Origin: Maribacter orientalis
GTDB lineage: Bacteria; Bacteroidota; Bacteroidia; Flavobacteriales; Flavobacteriaceae
Assembly: GCF_900109345.1 (NCBI RefSeq)
Contig: NZ_FNZN01000007.1
Coordinates: 115,816-179,815, forward strand
Direction: 5' to 3'
DNA length: 64,000 bases
Every line of letters begins with the position of its first letter. Positions within the stretch are counted from its first letter, which is position 1. Positions 47,154 through 55,521 of the stretch are shown here, piece by piece. Both the position numbers and the translations under genes were made by a program. A model generated the notes under the pieces. That model had not been told where the DNA came from. It searched no databases and saw nothing but the letters and a program-made list of their open reading frames with translations.

Positions 47154-48152
47154 ATGAAAAATGAAATTAAAAAAATATTCAAGTTAGATTTCCCTTGGCA
47201 AACCCAAGATCCATTTCTGTTCTGTGTGTATCATTTAGACCACTACCCAAAAGGTAATGGAGAACTTGGCCCTGCTGATTCTTTACAAGGTAGAAATCTC
47301 GGAAATGATTTTACAATAAAAGATGGCTGGCGAATGTATCATGGAACAACTATTCCTGGTTTTCCTGCACATCCACATCGAGGTTTCGAAACCATTACCA
47401 TAGCAAATAAAGGTTTCTGTGACCACTCAGATTCTCTAGGTGCGGCTGGCCGTTTTGGTGAAGGAGATGTTCAATGGATGACTGCTGGTAGTGGTGTTCA
47501 ACATTCAGAAATGTTCCCATTACTACATACAGATAAGGAAAACACCTTAGAACTTTTTCAGATTTGGTTAAACTTACCTCAAAAAAGCAAGTTTGTTGAC
47601 CCACATTTTAAAATGCTTTGGCACGAAGATATTCCTGTATTAGAATTAGAAGAGAGTATCGTAAAAGTTATCGCCGGTAATTTTAATAACCACAGTGCTC
47701 CAAATCCAGCACCAGATTCATGGGCGTCAGAAAACGAAAATGAAGTTGCCGTTTGGCTTATTCATATATATGCGAATGGGTCTATTACATTGCCAAAAGC
47801 AGAGAAAGACACTATTCGAACGATTTACTTTTACGAAGGTAGTACCATCGAAATATCAGGGGAAAGCATTCAGCTAAATCACGGAATAGAAGTAGAAGTA
47901 TCTAAAGAGATAAAGCTAAACGCTGGTAACAAAGACGCTAAGGTATTAATTCTTCAAGGTAAACCAATAAAGGAACCAGTTGCCAAATATGGACCATTTG
48001 TTATGAATTCCGATGAAGAGTTACAAAATGCAATGGATGAATTTAGACTAACACAATTCGGAGGCTGGCCATGGAGATATCCTGATAACGTTCATGAAAC
48101 AAACCGTGGTAGATTCGCAAAATATCCTGACGGTACTTTAGTAGAAAAATAA
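47154..48152 (+). CDS. Pirin family protein
   Basis: 332 residues. The bicupin shows FPAHPHRGFETITI (metal-ligand His pair), the GGxQ-like MTAGSGVQHSEMF segment (two more ligands) and a C-terminal cupin ending GGWPWRYPDNVHETNRGRF. The protein is longer than YhhW-type pirins (231) and belongs to the large form. Pirins are iron-binding; some have quercetinase activity and others act as regulators, so function is not assigned. It is followed with no gap by a small membrane protein gene (TAAATG). Confidence 0.88.
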   Translation: MKNEIKKIFKLDFPWQTQDPFLFCVYHLDHYPKGNGELGPADSLQGRNLGNDFTIKDGWRMYHGTTIPGFPAHPHRGFETITIANKGFCDHSDSLGAAGRFGEGDVQWMTAGSGVQHSEMFPLLHTDKENTLELFQIWLNLPQKSKFVDPHFKMLWHEDIPVLELEESIVKVIAGNFNNHSAPNPAPDSWASENENEVAVWLIHIYANGSITLPKAEKDTIRTIYFYEGSTIEISGESIQLNHGIEVEVSKEIKLNAGNKDAKVLILQGKPIKEPVAKYGPFVMNSDEELQNAMDEFRLTQFGGWPWRYPDNVHETNRGRFAKYPDGTLVEK

Positions 48153-48569
48153 ATGATCGATATAATTCGTCTAATTTGTGATACTGGTTTATTAATTCTT
48201 ATATGGATTGTTCAGCTAATCATATATCCCAGTTTCTCTTATTACAAACATGAAGACCTTTTTAAATGGCACGAAACCTATACCAAAAGAATCGCCGTTA
48301 TCGTAATTCCGTTAATGTTCGGACAAGTGATCACAAGTAGTATACAAGTTTATACTAACCTTGATTTTTACACCATTACGAGTAGTTTATTGGTAATTGG
48401 TGTATGGCTTTCCACATTCTTAATATTTGTTCCCTTAGACACCAATTTATCAAAAAGAGAAGAAGTAGAATTATCTATAAAAAAACTAAAACTCTATAAT
48501 TGGCTACGAACCGTATTATGGAGTTTAATTTGTATAATAACGTGCTACTTTAAATTTAAGACCTTGTAA
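48153..48569 (+). CDS. Four-span small membrane protein
   Basis: 138 residues with hydrophobic segments at about 8-26, 45-65, 74-93 and 116-134. No named family recognised; the segment YPSFSYYKHEDLFKWHETYTKR is conserved-looking and lies between spans 1 and 2. It starts at the pirin stop (TAAATG), which argues for co-translation. Its 3' end overlaps the convergent murA gene by 14 bp. Confidence 0.7.
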   Translation: MIDIIRLICDTGLLILIWIVQLIIYPSFSYYKHEDLFKWHETYTKRIAVIVIPLMFGQVITSSIQVYTNLDFYTITSSLLVIGVWLSTFLIFVPLDTNLSKREEVELSIKKLKLYNWLRTVLWSLICIITCYFKFKTL

Positions 48570-49863
48570 TTTTAGCTCCTATAGCACGTAATCTTTCATC
48601 TATATTTTCATATCCACGATCAATTTGCTCGATGTTATGAATAGTTGAAGTTCCTTTTGCCGATAATGCAGCGATTAGTAAGGAAACACCTGCTCTTATA
48701 TCTGGCGAAGTCATAGTAGTTGCCTTCAGAGTAGATTTGAAATCATGACCGATTACTGTTGCCCTATGTGGATCACAAAGTATCACCTTAGCACCCATAT
48801 CTAATAATTTATCCACGAAAAACAAACGACTTTCGAACATTTTTTGATGAATAAGTACTTCACCTCTTGCCTGTGTCGCAACCACCAACATAATACTTAA
48901 TATATCTGGTGTTAAGCCTGGCCAAGGTGCATCGGCAATGGTTAAAATAGACCCATCTATATAATTTTGAATTTCGTATCCATCTTTATGAATAGGAATA
49001 AAAATATCCTCTCCCCTTCGTTCTACCGTTATACCTAATTTTCTAAATACGGTAGGTATTTGGCCTAAATCGTCCCAACTTACATCTTTAATAGTCAGTT
49101 CACTTTTGGTCATGGCTGCTAATCCGATCCAACTACCAATTTCAATCATATCAGGTAGCATTCTATGTTCAGTTCCACCCAATTTATCGACTCCGTCAAT
49201 AACCAACAGATTAGAACCAACGCCAGAAATCTTGGCCCCCATTCTATTCAGCATTTTACATAATTGCTGTAAATAGGGCTCACATGCGGCATTATAAATT
49301 GTTGTTTGACCTTCAGCTAAAACGGCTGCCATAACTATATTGGCAGTACCGGTTACTGAAGCCTCATCAAGCAACATATAAGTTCCGATCAATTTTTTAG
49401 CTTCTACACCGTAAAAATATTCTTCCTTATTATAACGAAATTTAGCGCCAAGTTTTATAAACCCTTCGAAGTGAGTATCTAAACGTCTTCTTCCAATTTT
49501 ATCACCGCCAGGCTTAGGTATGTACCCTTTACCAAAGCGTGCTAATAAAGGTCCAACGAGCATTATAGAACCTCTAAGACCTCTACCGTCTTCCTTAAAT
49601 TGATCAGACTGCAAATAATCCATATTAACATCGTCTGCCTTAAAAGTGTAGGAGCCTTTGCCTTTCTTTTGGATTTTTACGCCTAAATCCTCTAAAAGAG
49701 ATATAAGCTTATTTACATCAACAATATCTGGAATGTTGTTGATGGTTACTTTTTCATCTGTAAGTAGTACGGCGCAAAGTATTTGAAGTGCTTCATTCTT
49801 TGCTCCTTGAGGCGTTATTTCACCAGATAATTGGTGACCTCCTTCAATTTTGAATGTTCCCAT
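48556..49863 (-). CDS. murA: UDP-N-acetylglucosamine 1-carboxyvinyltransferase MurA, Asp in place of the fosfomycin Cys
   Basis: 435 residues. The EPSP synthase-like fold is complete: QGAKNEALQILCAVLL near the N-terminus, GRGLRGSIMLVGPLLARFG, and IADAPWPGLTPD. The enzyme adds enolpyruvate to UDP-GlcNAc in the first step of peptidoglycan synthesis. The mobile loop reads PKPGGDKIGRRR: residue D121 stands where E. coli MurA has Cys115, the residue alkylated by fosfomycin. From what I recall this Asp is normal in flavobacteria, and Asp at this position confers fosfomycin resistance in other bacteria. DUF4290 is encoded 16 bp upstream in the same operon. Confidence 0.96.
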   Translation of the reverse strand: MGTFKIEGGHQLSGEITPQGAKNEALQILCAVLLTDEKVTINNIPDIVDVNKLISLLEDLGVKIQKKGKGSYTFKADDVNMDYLQSDQFKEDGRGLRGSIMLVGPLLARFGKGYIPKPGGDKIGRRRLDTHFEGFIKLGAKFRYNKEEYFYGVEAKKLIGTYMLLDEASVTGTANIVMAAVLAEGQTTIYNAACEPYLQQLCKMLNRMGAKISGVGSNLLVIDGVDKLGGTEHRMLPDMIEIGSWIGLAAMTKSELTIKDVSWDDLGQIPTVFRKLGITVERRGEDIFIPIHKDGYEIQNYIDGSILTIADAPWPGLTPDILSIMLVVATQARGEVLIHQKMFESRLFFVDKLLDMGAKVILCDPHRATVIGHDFKSTLKATTMTSPDIRAGVSLLIAALSAKGTSTIHNIEQIDRGYENIDERLRAIGAKITRS

Positions 49864-49879
49864 CTAGAGAAGTGGAAAT

Positions 49880-50539
49880 TTAATAGCGTTTCTTACCGCG
49901 GTTATTATTATTTCTTTGATTTTTCTTTCCCGTACTGGCAGATCTAGGTGTTTTGGCCACACGGTTTTTAAGAAACTGACCACTGTCAGTTAAACTTTCG
50001 CCCTCTGCAGCTAAGTCTATACGACCATCACTTAAATCGTATAAATGCTTGAAAATTGCCTTATCATCAACCACATCTTTATTCCAATTCAAATAACACT
50101 TTTTCATGTGATTGGCAATAGCATACTCCAAACCAGATCGCTTATCACCTTTCTCCCATTCAACTGCAACATCAACCATGCGTTTAATGTTATTACCGTA
50201 AAATCGATATTTTGGAAAATTCTGAGGGTATTCTAACGGCTCAGGTCTTTGTCTTAAAATCTCTTTTGAGGTTATTGGAAATGGCGATTCAACATCTAAT
50301 TTAAAATCAGACATAATGAATAATTGATCCCAAAGTTTATGTTGAAAATCGGGTACATCACGCAAGTGAGGCTGTAAATTACCCATTACGCTAATAATGG
50401 CCTGAGCCACTTTATTACGTTCAACCGGGTCTTCGATAGATACAGCGTGATCTACCATTTTTTGGAAATGACGTCCATACTCAGGTATAATTAAATGCGA
50501 ACGTTCTGTATTATATTCTAGGTTTTCTACTAATTGCAA
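49880..50539 (-). CDS. DUF4290 family protein, TTG start
   Basis: 219 residues. The N-terminal LEYNTERSHLIIPEYGRHFQKMVDHA is a signature of DUF4290, a family restricted to Bacteroidota and usually found upstream of murA, as here (16 bp). The C-terminus is strongly basic and Asn/Lys/Arg-rich (KKNQRNNNNRGKKRY), which may bind nucleic acid or membrane. The start codon is TTG: an in-frame stop lies six codons before it and the first ATG inside would delete the conserved N-terminus. Function unknown; association with cell wall synthesis is inferred from gene order. Confidence 0.88.
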   Translation of the reverse strand: MQLVENLEYNTERSHLIIPEYGRHFQKMVDHAVSIEDPVERNKVAQAIISVMGNLQPHLRDVPDFQHKLWDQLFIMSDFKLDVESPFPITSKEILRQRPEPLEYPQNFPKYRFYGNNIKRMVDVAVEWEKGDKRSGLEYAIANHMKKCYLNWNKDVVDDKAIFKHLYDLSDGRIDLAAEGESLTDSGQFLKNRVAKTPRSASTGKKNQRNNNNRGKKRY

Positions 50540-50621
50540 ATTGAAATTTTTAACTTAATGTTTTTGAAGAAGTATTCTTATAACGATGCCAATTTAATAA
50601 AATTATAGATGAAATGCTATT

Positions 50622-50909
50622 TTACAAGGAGATTACACCTTCTATTTCACCTACTTCCTTATATTTTATAATAACATCATCTGGACTGTTCAAATATACA
50701 GTTATAGAAACACTAGTATATTTTCCGTTTTTCGATTTTTTTGAGTTGATCACAGCTCCTATATTATCGAATATTTTATGAATTTTATCAACCTTATCCG
50801 TATCGCTCTTTACTATAAATTTATATAGATAATTTGATGGCCATTTCGAGGTTGCTTCTAATTGTTCCTTTAGTTTTATATAAAACTCTACTGGGTTATT
50901 TTCATCCAT
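50622..50909 (-). CDS. DUF493 family protein (YbeD-like)
   Basis: 95 residues from the ATG at 50909; a TTG further upstream is unlikely because it overlaps the -7 box. The ferredoxin-like alpha/beta fold is suggested by the pattern FYIKLKEQLEATSKWPSNYLYKFIV and the C-terminal YTSVSITVYLNSPDDVIIKYKEV. This is the YbeD/DUF493 family, small cytoplasmic proteins of uncertain regulatory role. It is divergent from the ATPase gene. Confidence 0.8.
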   Translation of the reverse strand: MDENNPVEFYIKLKEQLEATSKWPSNYLYKFIVKSDTDKVDKIHKIFDNIGAVINSKKSKNGKYTSVSITVYLNSPDDVIIKYKEVGEIEGVISL

Positions 50910-50924
50910 GACTTTTATTTTATA

Positions 50925-50978
50925 CAAAGATAAGTGTAATGTGCCAATTTTTTAATACTCAAGGTTTATGTACTTTTG
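50925..50978. promoter_or_regulatory. Back-to-back -7 boxes of a divergent promoter pair
   Basis: On the minus strand TATCTTTG (50932-50925) stands 15 bp before the DUF493 start; on the plus strand TACTTTTG (50971-50978) stands 9 bp before the ATPase ATG at 50988. Both match TAnnTTTG. Neither has a clean -33 TTG at 20 bp. Confidence 0.55.
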
Positions 50979-50987
50979 CTAATAGAT

Positions 50988-51566
50988 ATGATGAGTTTGG
51001 GCAATAAAAGAATTGTAATTACAGGCGGACCAGGAACGGGTAAAACTGTACTGATTTCATCACTTGAAGAAAATGGATTTTACTGTTTTCATGAAGTGAT
51101 TAGGACAATGACATTAGATGCATTAAACGGCAAACAAGTAGATGAGTTATTGGTAAATCCTATAGATTTTGTCGACGACGCAAAAAGTTTTAATGATGAA
51201 CTAATCAATGCGCGTTTAAAACATTTCAACAACGGTAAAAACATCGATAAAAAGCATTTATTTTATGACCGAGGTTTACCAGATGTTATTGCCTATATGA
51301 ATTACTTTAAACAACCAATAGAGGAACGATATAATGATTTGTGTTTAAAAAATCGTTATGACGAAGTTCTAATATTACCACCTTGGAAAGATATATACGT
51401 TCAAGACAATGAGCGTATGGAAAATTTTGAACAAGCTTGTGGTATTCATCAATATCTTGAAAAGACATATATTGATTTAGGTTACAAACCCATTGAAGTT
51501 CCATTCGGCACGATAGAAAATCGTTTGCAATTTGTAGTTGACCTCATAGAAAAATTCGGTGAATAA
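50988..51566 (+). CDS. AAA family ATPase/NTPase (AAA_28-like)
   Basis: 192 residues from the ATG at 50988 (50991 is possible). Walker A is VITGGPGTGKT (G13-T20); FHEVIRTMTLDAL, FYDRGLPDVIAYMNYF and the Arg/Lys-rich middle fit a P-loop kinase-like domain of the AAA_28 type. The substrate is unknown. The stop lies 8 bp inside the recQ gene, which starts with GTG, so the two are coupled. The pairing with recQ hints at nucleic-acid metabolism, but no helicase motif is in this protein. Confidence 0.8.
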   Translation: MMSLGNKRIVITGGPGTGKTVLISSLEENGFYCFHEVIRTMTLDALNGKQVDELLVNPIDFVDDAKSFNDELINARLKHFNNGKNIDKKHLFYDRGLPDVIAYMNYFKQPIEERYNDLCLKNRYDEVLILPPWKDIYVQDNERMENFEQACGIHQYLEKTYIDLGYKPIEVPFGTIENRLQFVVDLIEKFGE

Positions 51567-53454
51567 TACACCAAAAGACATCTTGTCAAAATTTTGGGGC
51601 TTTGATAGTTTTAGAGGCTCACAAGAAGAAATTATTAACGCTGTTGCTAATAACCAAGATGTATTGGGGTTATTACCCACAGGTGGCGGAAAGTCTCTTT
51701 GCTTTCAAATACCTGCCTTAATGAAAGATGGTATTTGCATTGTTATTTCACCATTAATGGCATTAATTGAAAATCAAGTAGATAACCTACAAAAACGTGG
51801 AATAAAAGCTCTAGGATTAAAAGGTGGACTAAAATTCAGTGAAGTCGATAAATTGCTTGATAATTGTATGTATGGCAATTACAAGTTTTTATACTTATCT
51901 CCAGAACGTCTTCAACAAGAGCTTGTACAAGAACGAATTAAAGGAATGAATGTTTCTTTATTCGTTATCGATGAAGCACATTGTATTTCTCAATGGGGTC
52001 ATGATTTTAGACCAGCTTATTTAACATGTTCTATATTACGAGATTTACACCCGAAAGCACCTATGATAGCGCTTACCGCTACAGCGACCAAAAGAGTGAG
52101 TGAAGACATAATTACCTCACTTAAACTTCATGAGCCTTTGGTGAAAAAAGATTCATTTTATAGAAAAAATATAGGCTTCGGGGTTATTATGACCGAGGAT
52201 AAAAACAATCAGCTTAAGCAGTATTGTCGAAAAGTCAAGAACAGCGCAATTGTATATGTTAGAAGCAGGAGAAAATCTGAAGAATTATATAAATTCCTTT
52301 TAAAGAATGGTCTAAAAGCTACTTTTTATCATGGTGGAATAGACCCGAAAGCTAAATCTGAACGACTAAATTTATGGCTGGAAGATAAAGTGAACATAAT
52401 GGTGGCCACAAATGCTTTTGGTATGGGAATAGACAAGCCAGATGTTGAGCTTGTAATTCATTATCAAATACCTGACAGTGTAGAGAATTATTTTCAAGAA
52501 GCAGGCCGAGTAGGCAGGAATGGTGCTTCTTCGAAAGCAATTCTATTGACAAATACTACGGATAAATTATTAGTTAAAAAGCAGTTTTTAGAAGTTCTAC
52601 CAGATGTTTCTTATGTAAAAAAGATATATCTAAAATTGAATAATTATTTTCAAATTGGATATGGAGAATTTACCGAAACAAAATTTCAATTAAATTTTAA
52701 TGAATTCTGCTCAGTTTATAAATTGAATACCTTCTTAACCTATAATGCCCTATTGATTTTAGACCGTAATTCAGTTATTTCTTTATCTGAGAATTTCTCT
52801 AAAAAACAAACTATTAAGTTTAAAACTGGCAAAGAAACACTTTATAGATACATTGCCGAAAATCCTAAATTAGCAGATTTCATAAAAGTAGTACTTAGAA
52901 CCTATGGTGGTCTTTTTGAATTTGAAACTCAAATAAACACCTATCTATTAGGTAAAAAGACACAATTATCTGAGTCACTCATACACCTGAATTTCGAGCA
53001 ATTAGCTACAGATAATATTATTGATTATACACGTACTACTAGCGATTTAGAGCTATTGTTTCTAGTACATAGAGATGATGACCGAACCATAAATCGATTT
53101 GCGAAAATAATCGAGGATCAGAATCAACTTAAAGTTGAGAATGTTTCTAAAATGCTTGCTTACATAGAAAATGATACAATATGTAGAAGTGTTCAGTTAT
53201 TGCAATATTTTGGAGAAATTCAAAAAAGAGTTTGTGGTATATGTGATGTTTGTATTAAAAATACACTAGATAATCGTGATGTTATCAATACAAAATTGAA
53301 AATAATCGAATATTTAAGAATTAATAAAGCGAACTCTAGAGAGCTTCAACAAAGATTAAATATAAATCAGGAAATAGTAATTACCGCCTTACGAGAATTA
53401 TTAGAAGAAAATCAGATAACATTAAATTCTATTAACCAATACCAACTTATATAA
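51559..53454 (+). CDS. recQ: RecQ-type ATP-dependent DNA helicase
   Basis: 631 residues. The start is GTG at 51559, giving NNTPKDILSKFWGFDSFRGSQ, which aligns with known flavobacterial starts. Helicase motifs: GLLPTGGGKSLCFQ (I), VIDEAHCISQWGHDFR (II), TATATKR (III), FGMGIDKPDVELVIHY (V), QEAGRVGRNG (VI). The RecQ zinc-binding part has C residues in CRSVQLLQYFGE and CGICDVC. A winged-helix domain follows; the HRDC domain of the E. coli protein is not obvious. Role: 3'-5' unwinding in recombination and fork repair. fmt begins 1 bp after the stop. Confidence 0.95.
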   Translation: MNNTPKDILSKFWGFDSFRGSQEEIINAVANNQDVLGLLPTGGGKSLCFQIPALMKDGICIVISPLMALIENQVDNLQKRGIKALGLKGGLKFSEVDKLLDNCMYGNYKFLYLSPERLQQELVQERIKGMNVSLFVIDEAHCISQWGHDFRPAYLTCSILRDLHPKAPMIALTATATKRVSEDIITSLKLHEPLVKKDSFYRKNIGFGVIMTEDKNNQLKQYCRKVKNSAIVYVRSRRKSEELYKFLLKNGLKATFYHGGIDPKAKSERLNLWLEDKVNIMVATNAFGMGIDKPDVELVIHYQIPDSVENYFQEAGRVGRNGASSKAILLTNTTDKLLVKKQFLEVLPDVSYVKKIYLKLNNYFQIGYGEFTETKFQLNFNEFCSVYKLNTFLTYNALLILDRNSVISLSENFSKKQTIKFKTGKETLYRYIAENPKLADFIKVVLRTYGGLFEFETQINTYLLGKKTQLSESLIHLNFEQLATDNIIDYTRTTSDLELLFLVHRDDDRTINRFAKIIEDQNQLKVENVSKMLAYIENDTICRSVQLLQYFGEIQKRVCGICDVCIKNTLDNRDVINTKLKIIEYLRINKANSRELQQRLNINQEIVITALRELLEENQITLNSINQYQLI

Positions 53455-53455
53455 C

Positions 53456-54403
53456 ATGGAAGCATTAAGAATTATATTTATGGGTACCCCAGATTTTGCC
53501 GTAGGCATTTTGGATATGCTTGTTAAAAATGAATATAACATAGTCGGTGTAATTACAGCACCTGATAAACCAGCAGGTAGAGGCCGAAAACTAAATGAAT
53601 CTGCAGTAAAAAAATATGCGTTAGAGAATAATATTAATGTATTACAGCCCACCAACCTTAAGAATGAAGACTTTTTAAAAACCTTAAAATCTTTAAATGC
53701 CAACTTACAAATTGTTGTAGCTTTTCGAATGTTACCTAAAGTGGTATGGAATATGCCGAAATATGGCACATTTAATCTTCATGCTTCTCTTTTACCTCAG
53801 TATCGTGGTGCAGCACCTATTAACTGGGCTATTATTAATGGTGAAACTAAAACAGGTGTTACAACTTTCTTCATTGATGATAAGATAGATACAGGCGCCA
53901 TTATATTACAGGATGAAACTTCAATAGAAAAAACAGATAATGCAGAAGATTTACATGATCGGTTAATGAGTTTGGGTGCGAAAACAGTTTTAAAAACGGT
54001 AGAGCGCATTCAGAATGGTAATTTTAAAACAACAGAGCAACCTAATCTCGACGATTTAAAGCTTGCTTATAAGATACATAGAGAGACTTGTGAAATTGAT
54101 TGGAACAAGTCTATTGAAGATATCTATAACTTTATTCGTGGTCTTAGCCCCTATCCTGCAGCATGGACTACCTTAGAAAACTCTGATTCAAAAATTATAA
54201 CTAAAATATATAAAGCCAACATGCAACTTGAGCAACATGACTTAGAGAATGGAACGTTAATTTTCAATAAAAAAGAGATGAAGGTTGCCGTTAAAGAAGG
54301 GTACTTGAATTTAGAGGAAATACAGCTTCAAGGAAAAAAAAGAATGCACATTAAGGATGTACTAAATGGCTTAAATCTTGAAGAAAACGCTAAAATGAGG
54401 TAA
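53456..54403 (+). CDS. fmt: Methionyl-tRNA formyltransferase
   Basis: 315 residues, standard length. The N-terminal formyltransferase domain shows IIFMGTPDFAVGIL and HASLLPQYRGAAPINWAIING with catalytic residues in the GGAAP-like segment and TGVTTFFIDDKIDTG; the C-terminal OB-type domain begins near residue 205 (IRGLSPYPAAWTTLE). The enzyme formylates Met on initiator tRNA with 10-formyl-tetrahydrofolate, matching the folate gene folE elsewhere in the window. It follows recQ by one base and is probably co-transcribed with it. Confidence 0.96.
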   Translation: MEALRIIFMGTPDFAVGILDMLVKNEYNIVGVITAPDKPAGRGRKLNESAVKKYALENNINVLQPTNLKNEDFLKTLKSLNANLQIVVAFRMLPKVVWNMPKYGTFNLHASLLPQYRGAAPINWAIINGETKTGVTTFFIDDKIDTGAIILQDETSIEKTDNAEDLHDRLMSLGAKTVLKTVERIQNGNFKTTEQPNLDDLKLAYKIHRETCEIDWNKSIEDIYNFIRGLSPYPAAWTTLENSDSKIITKIYKANMQLEQHDLENGTLIFNKKEMKVAVKEGYLNLEEIQLQGKKRMHIKDVLNGLNLEENAKMR

Positions 54404-54441
54404 AGCCCCGTTGTCATTGGGCTGCGAGAATTGTAAAAAAA

Positions 54442-54487
54442 CCCCTACTTTATCAACAAACACGCTGAGTTATCAACAAAATAGGGG
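54442..54487. repeat. Paired TTATCAACAAA repeats within a CCCCTA/TAGGGG inverted repeat
   Basis: TTATCAACAAA occurs at 54450-54460 and 54470-54480, exactly 20 bp apart, and resembles a DnaA box (consensus TTATCCACA). Both lie inside an inverted repeat, CCCCTA (54442-54447) and TAGGGG (54482-54487). The position is 90 bp before the HU gene and 39 bp after fmt. The role could be regulation of HU by DnaA or a structural element in the leader; I cannot decide. Confidence 0.5.
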
Positions 54488-54577
54488 ATTTCCCCTTGTT
54501 TTACTTGTGTTCGTCATAAATCCATATAAATTTGTTATTAGGTATAAATTTTTTAATCACAATTAATTAATCACATT

Positions 54578-54850
54578 ATGAACAAAACAGAATTGATCGA
54601 TGCAATGGCAGCTGATGCTGGCATCACAAAAGCTGCGGCTAAAAAGTCATTGGAATCTTTCTTGGGAAATGTTGAAAATTCCTTAAAAAAAGGAGATAGA
54701 GTTTCTTTGGTAGGTTTCGGTTCTTGGTCCGTATCTAAAAGAAATGCAAGAGAAGGTAGAAACCCATCAACTGGAAAAACTATCCAAATTGCTGCTAAAA
54801 ATGTAGTGAAGTTTAAAGCAGGTGCTGATTTAGGCAAAGCTGTAAACTAA
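54578..54850 (+). CDS. hup: DNA-binding protein HU
   Basis: 90 residues, exact HU length. The N-terminal helices begin MNKTELIDAMAADAGITKAA; the beta arms carry VGFGSWSVSKRNAREGRNP with the minor-groove Pro in NPSTGKTIQI; the C-terminal helix is FKAGADLGKAVN. HU is a dimeric nucleoid protein that bends DNA. It is a single-gene transcript between a repeat-bearing leader and a strong terminator. Codon use looks like that of a highly expressed gene. Confidence 0.97.
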   Translation: MNKTELIDAMAADAGITKAAAKKSLESFLGNVENSLKKGDRVSLVGFGSWSVSKRNAREGRNPSTGKTIQIAAKNVVKFKAGADLGKAVN

Positions 54851-54871
54851 TTTTACATAGATAAAATTTTT

Positions 54872-54898
54872 AAAAGCGCCTTTTTAGGCGCTTTTTTG
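54872..54898 (+). terminator. Terminator of the HU gene
   Basis: A perfect 9-bp stem (AAAAGCGCC with GGCGCTTTT), 6-nt loop and T run, 21 bp past the stop. Confidence 0.92.
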
Positions 54899-54904
54899 TT
54901 TCTA

Positions 54905-54912
54905 TATTTTTG
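54905..54912 (+). promoter_or_regulatory. -7 promoter box (TATTTTTG) before the YqgE gene
   Basis: Exact TAnnTTTG match 48 bp before the ATG at 54961. No TTG at 20 bp upstream, because the HU terminator lies there. Confidence 0.4.
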
Positions 54913-54960
54913 CATTTAAGAGGATTTGTCTTACTTTAGAAATATAATCATCTAGAAGTA

Positions 54961-55521
54961 ATGATCATATTAAAACCAACTAAGGGCAAATTGCTTATTG
55001 CTGAACCCTCACTGACGGGTGATGTTTCTTTTAATAGATCCGTCGTTTTGTTAGCTGAGCATAACAATGAAGGTTCCGTAGGTTTTATATTGAACAAGCC
55101 ATTAGAGTATCAAATAAATGATTTAGTAACTGAAATTGAATTTCCATTTCAGGTTTACAATGGTGGCCCCGTTGAACAAGACAATCTTTACTTCATTCAT
55201 AAAGTGCCGCACTTAATTGATAACAGCGTAGAAATTTCTGACGGAATTTATTGGGGAGGAGACTTTGAAACCACAGTTGAGCTTATCAATAAAGAAATTA
55301 TTTCAGAGGATGATATTCGCTTTTTCTTGGGTTATTCGGGCTGGTCTTCACTACAACTTGATGATGAGCTATCCTCAAAATCTTGGATAGTAATTGAAAA
55401 CGAACATGAAAGTAGGATTATACAAAAGGCAGCAAATGCATTTTGGAAAGAAAACATGATACAATTAGGTGGAGATTATTTGCTTTGGTCTAATGCTCCA
55501 GAAAATCCTAGTTTAAACTAA
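54961..55521 (+). CDS. YqgE/AlgH family protein
   Basis: 186 residues. The fold is recognised by MIILKPTKGKLLIAEPSLTG, NRSVVLLAEHNNEGSVGFILNK and FFLGYSGWSSLQLDDEL, which are characteristic of UPF0301. Its function is not established; AlgH affects alginate synthesis in Pseudomonas. Likely cytoplasmic. The stop lies 4 bp inside the convergent aminotransferase gene. Confidence 0.93.
   Translation: MIILKPTKGKLLIAEPSLTGDVSFNRSVVLLAEHNNEGSVGFILNKPLEYQINDLVTEIEFPFQVYNGGPVEQDNLYFIHKVPHLIDNSVEISDGIYWGGDFETTVELINKEIISEDDIRFFLGYSGWSSLQLDDELSSKSWIVIENEHESRIIQKAANAFWKENMIQLGGDYLLWSNAPENPSLN

Noticed and set aside
54571..54837. Minus-strand ORF of 88 codons opposite HU
   Set aside because: Antisense shadow of a highly conserved gene.
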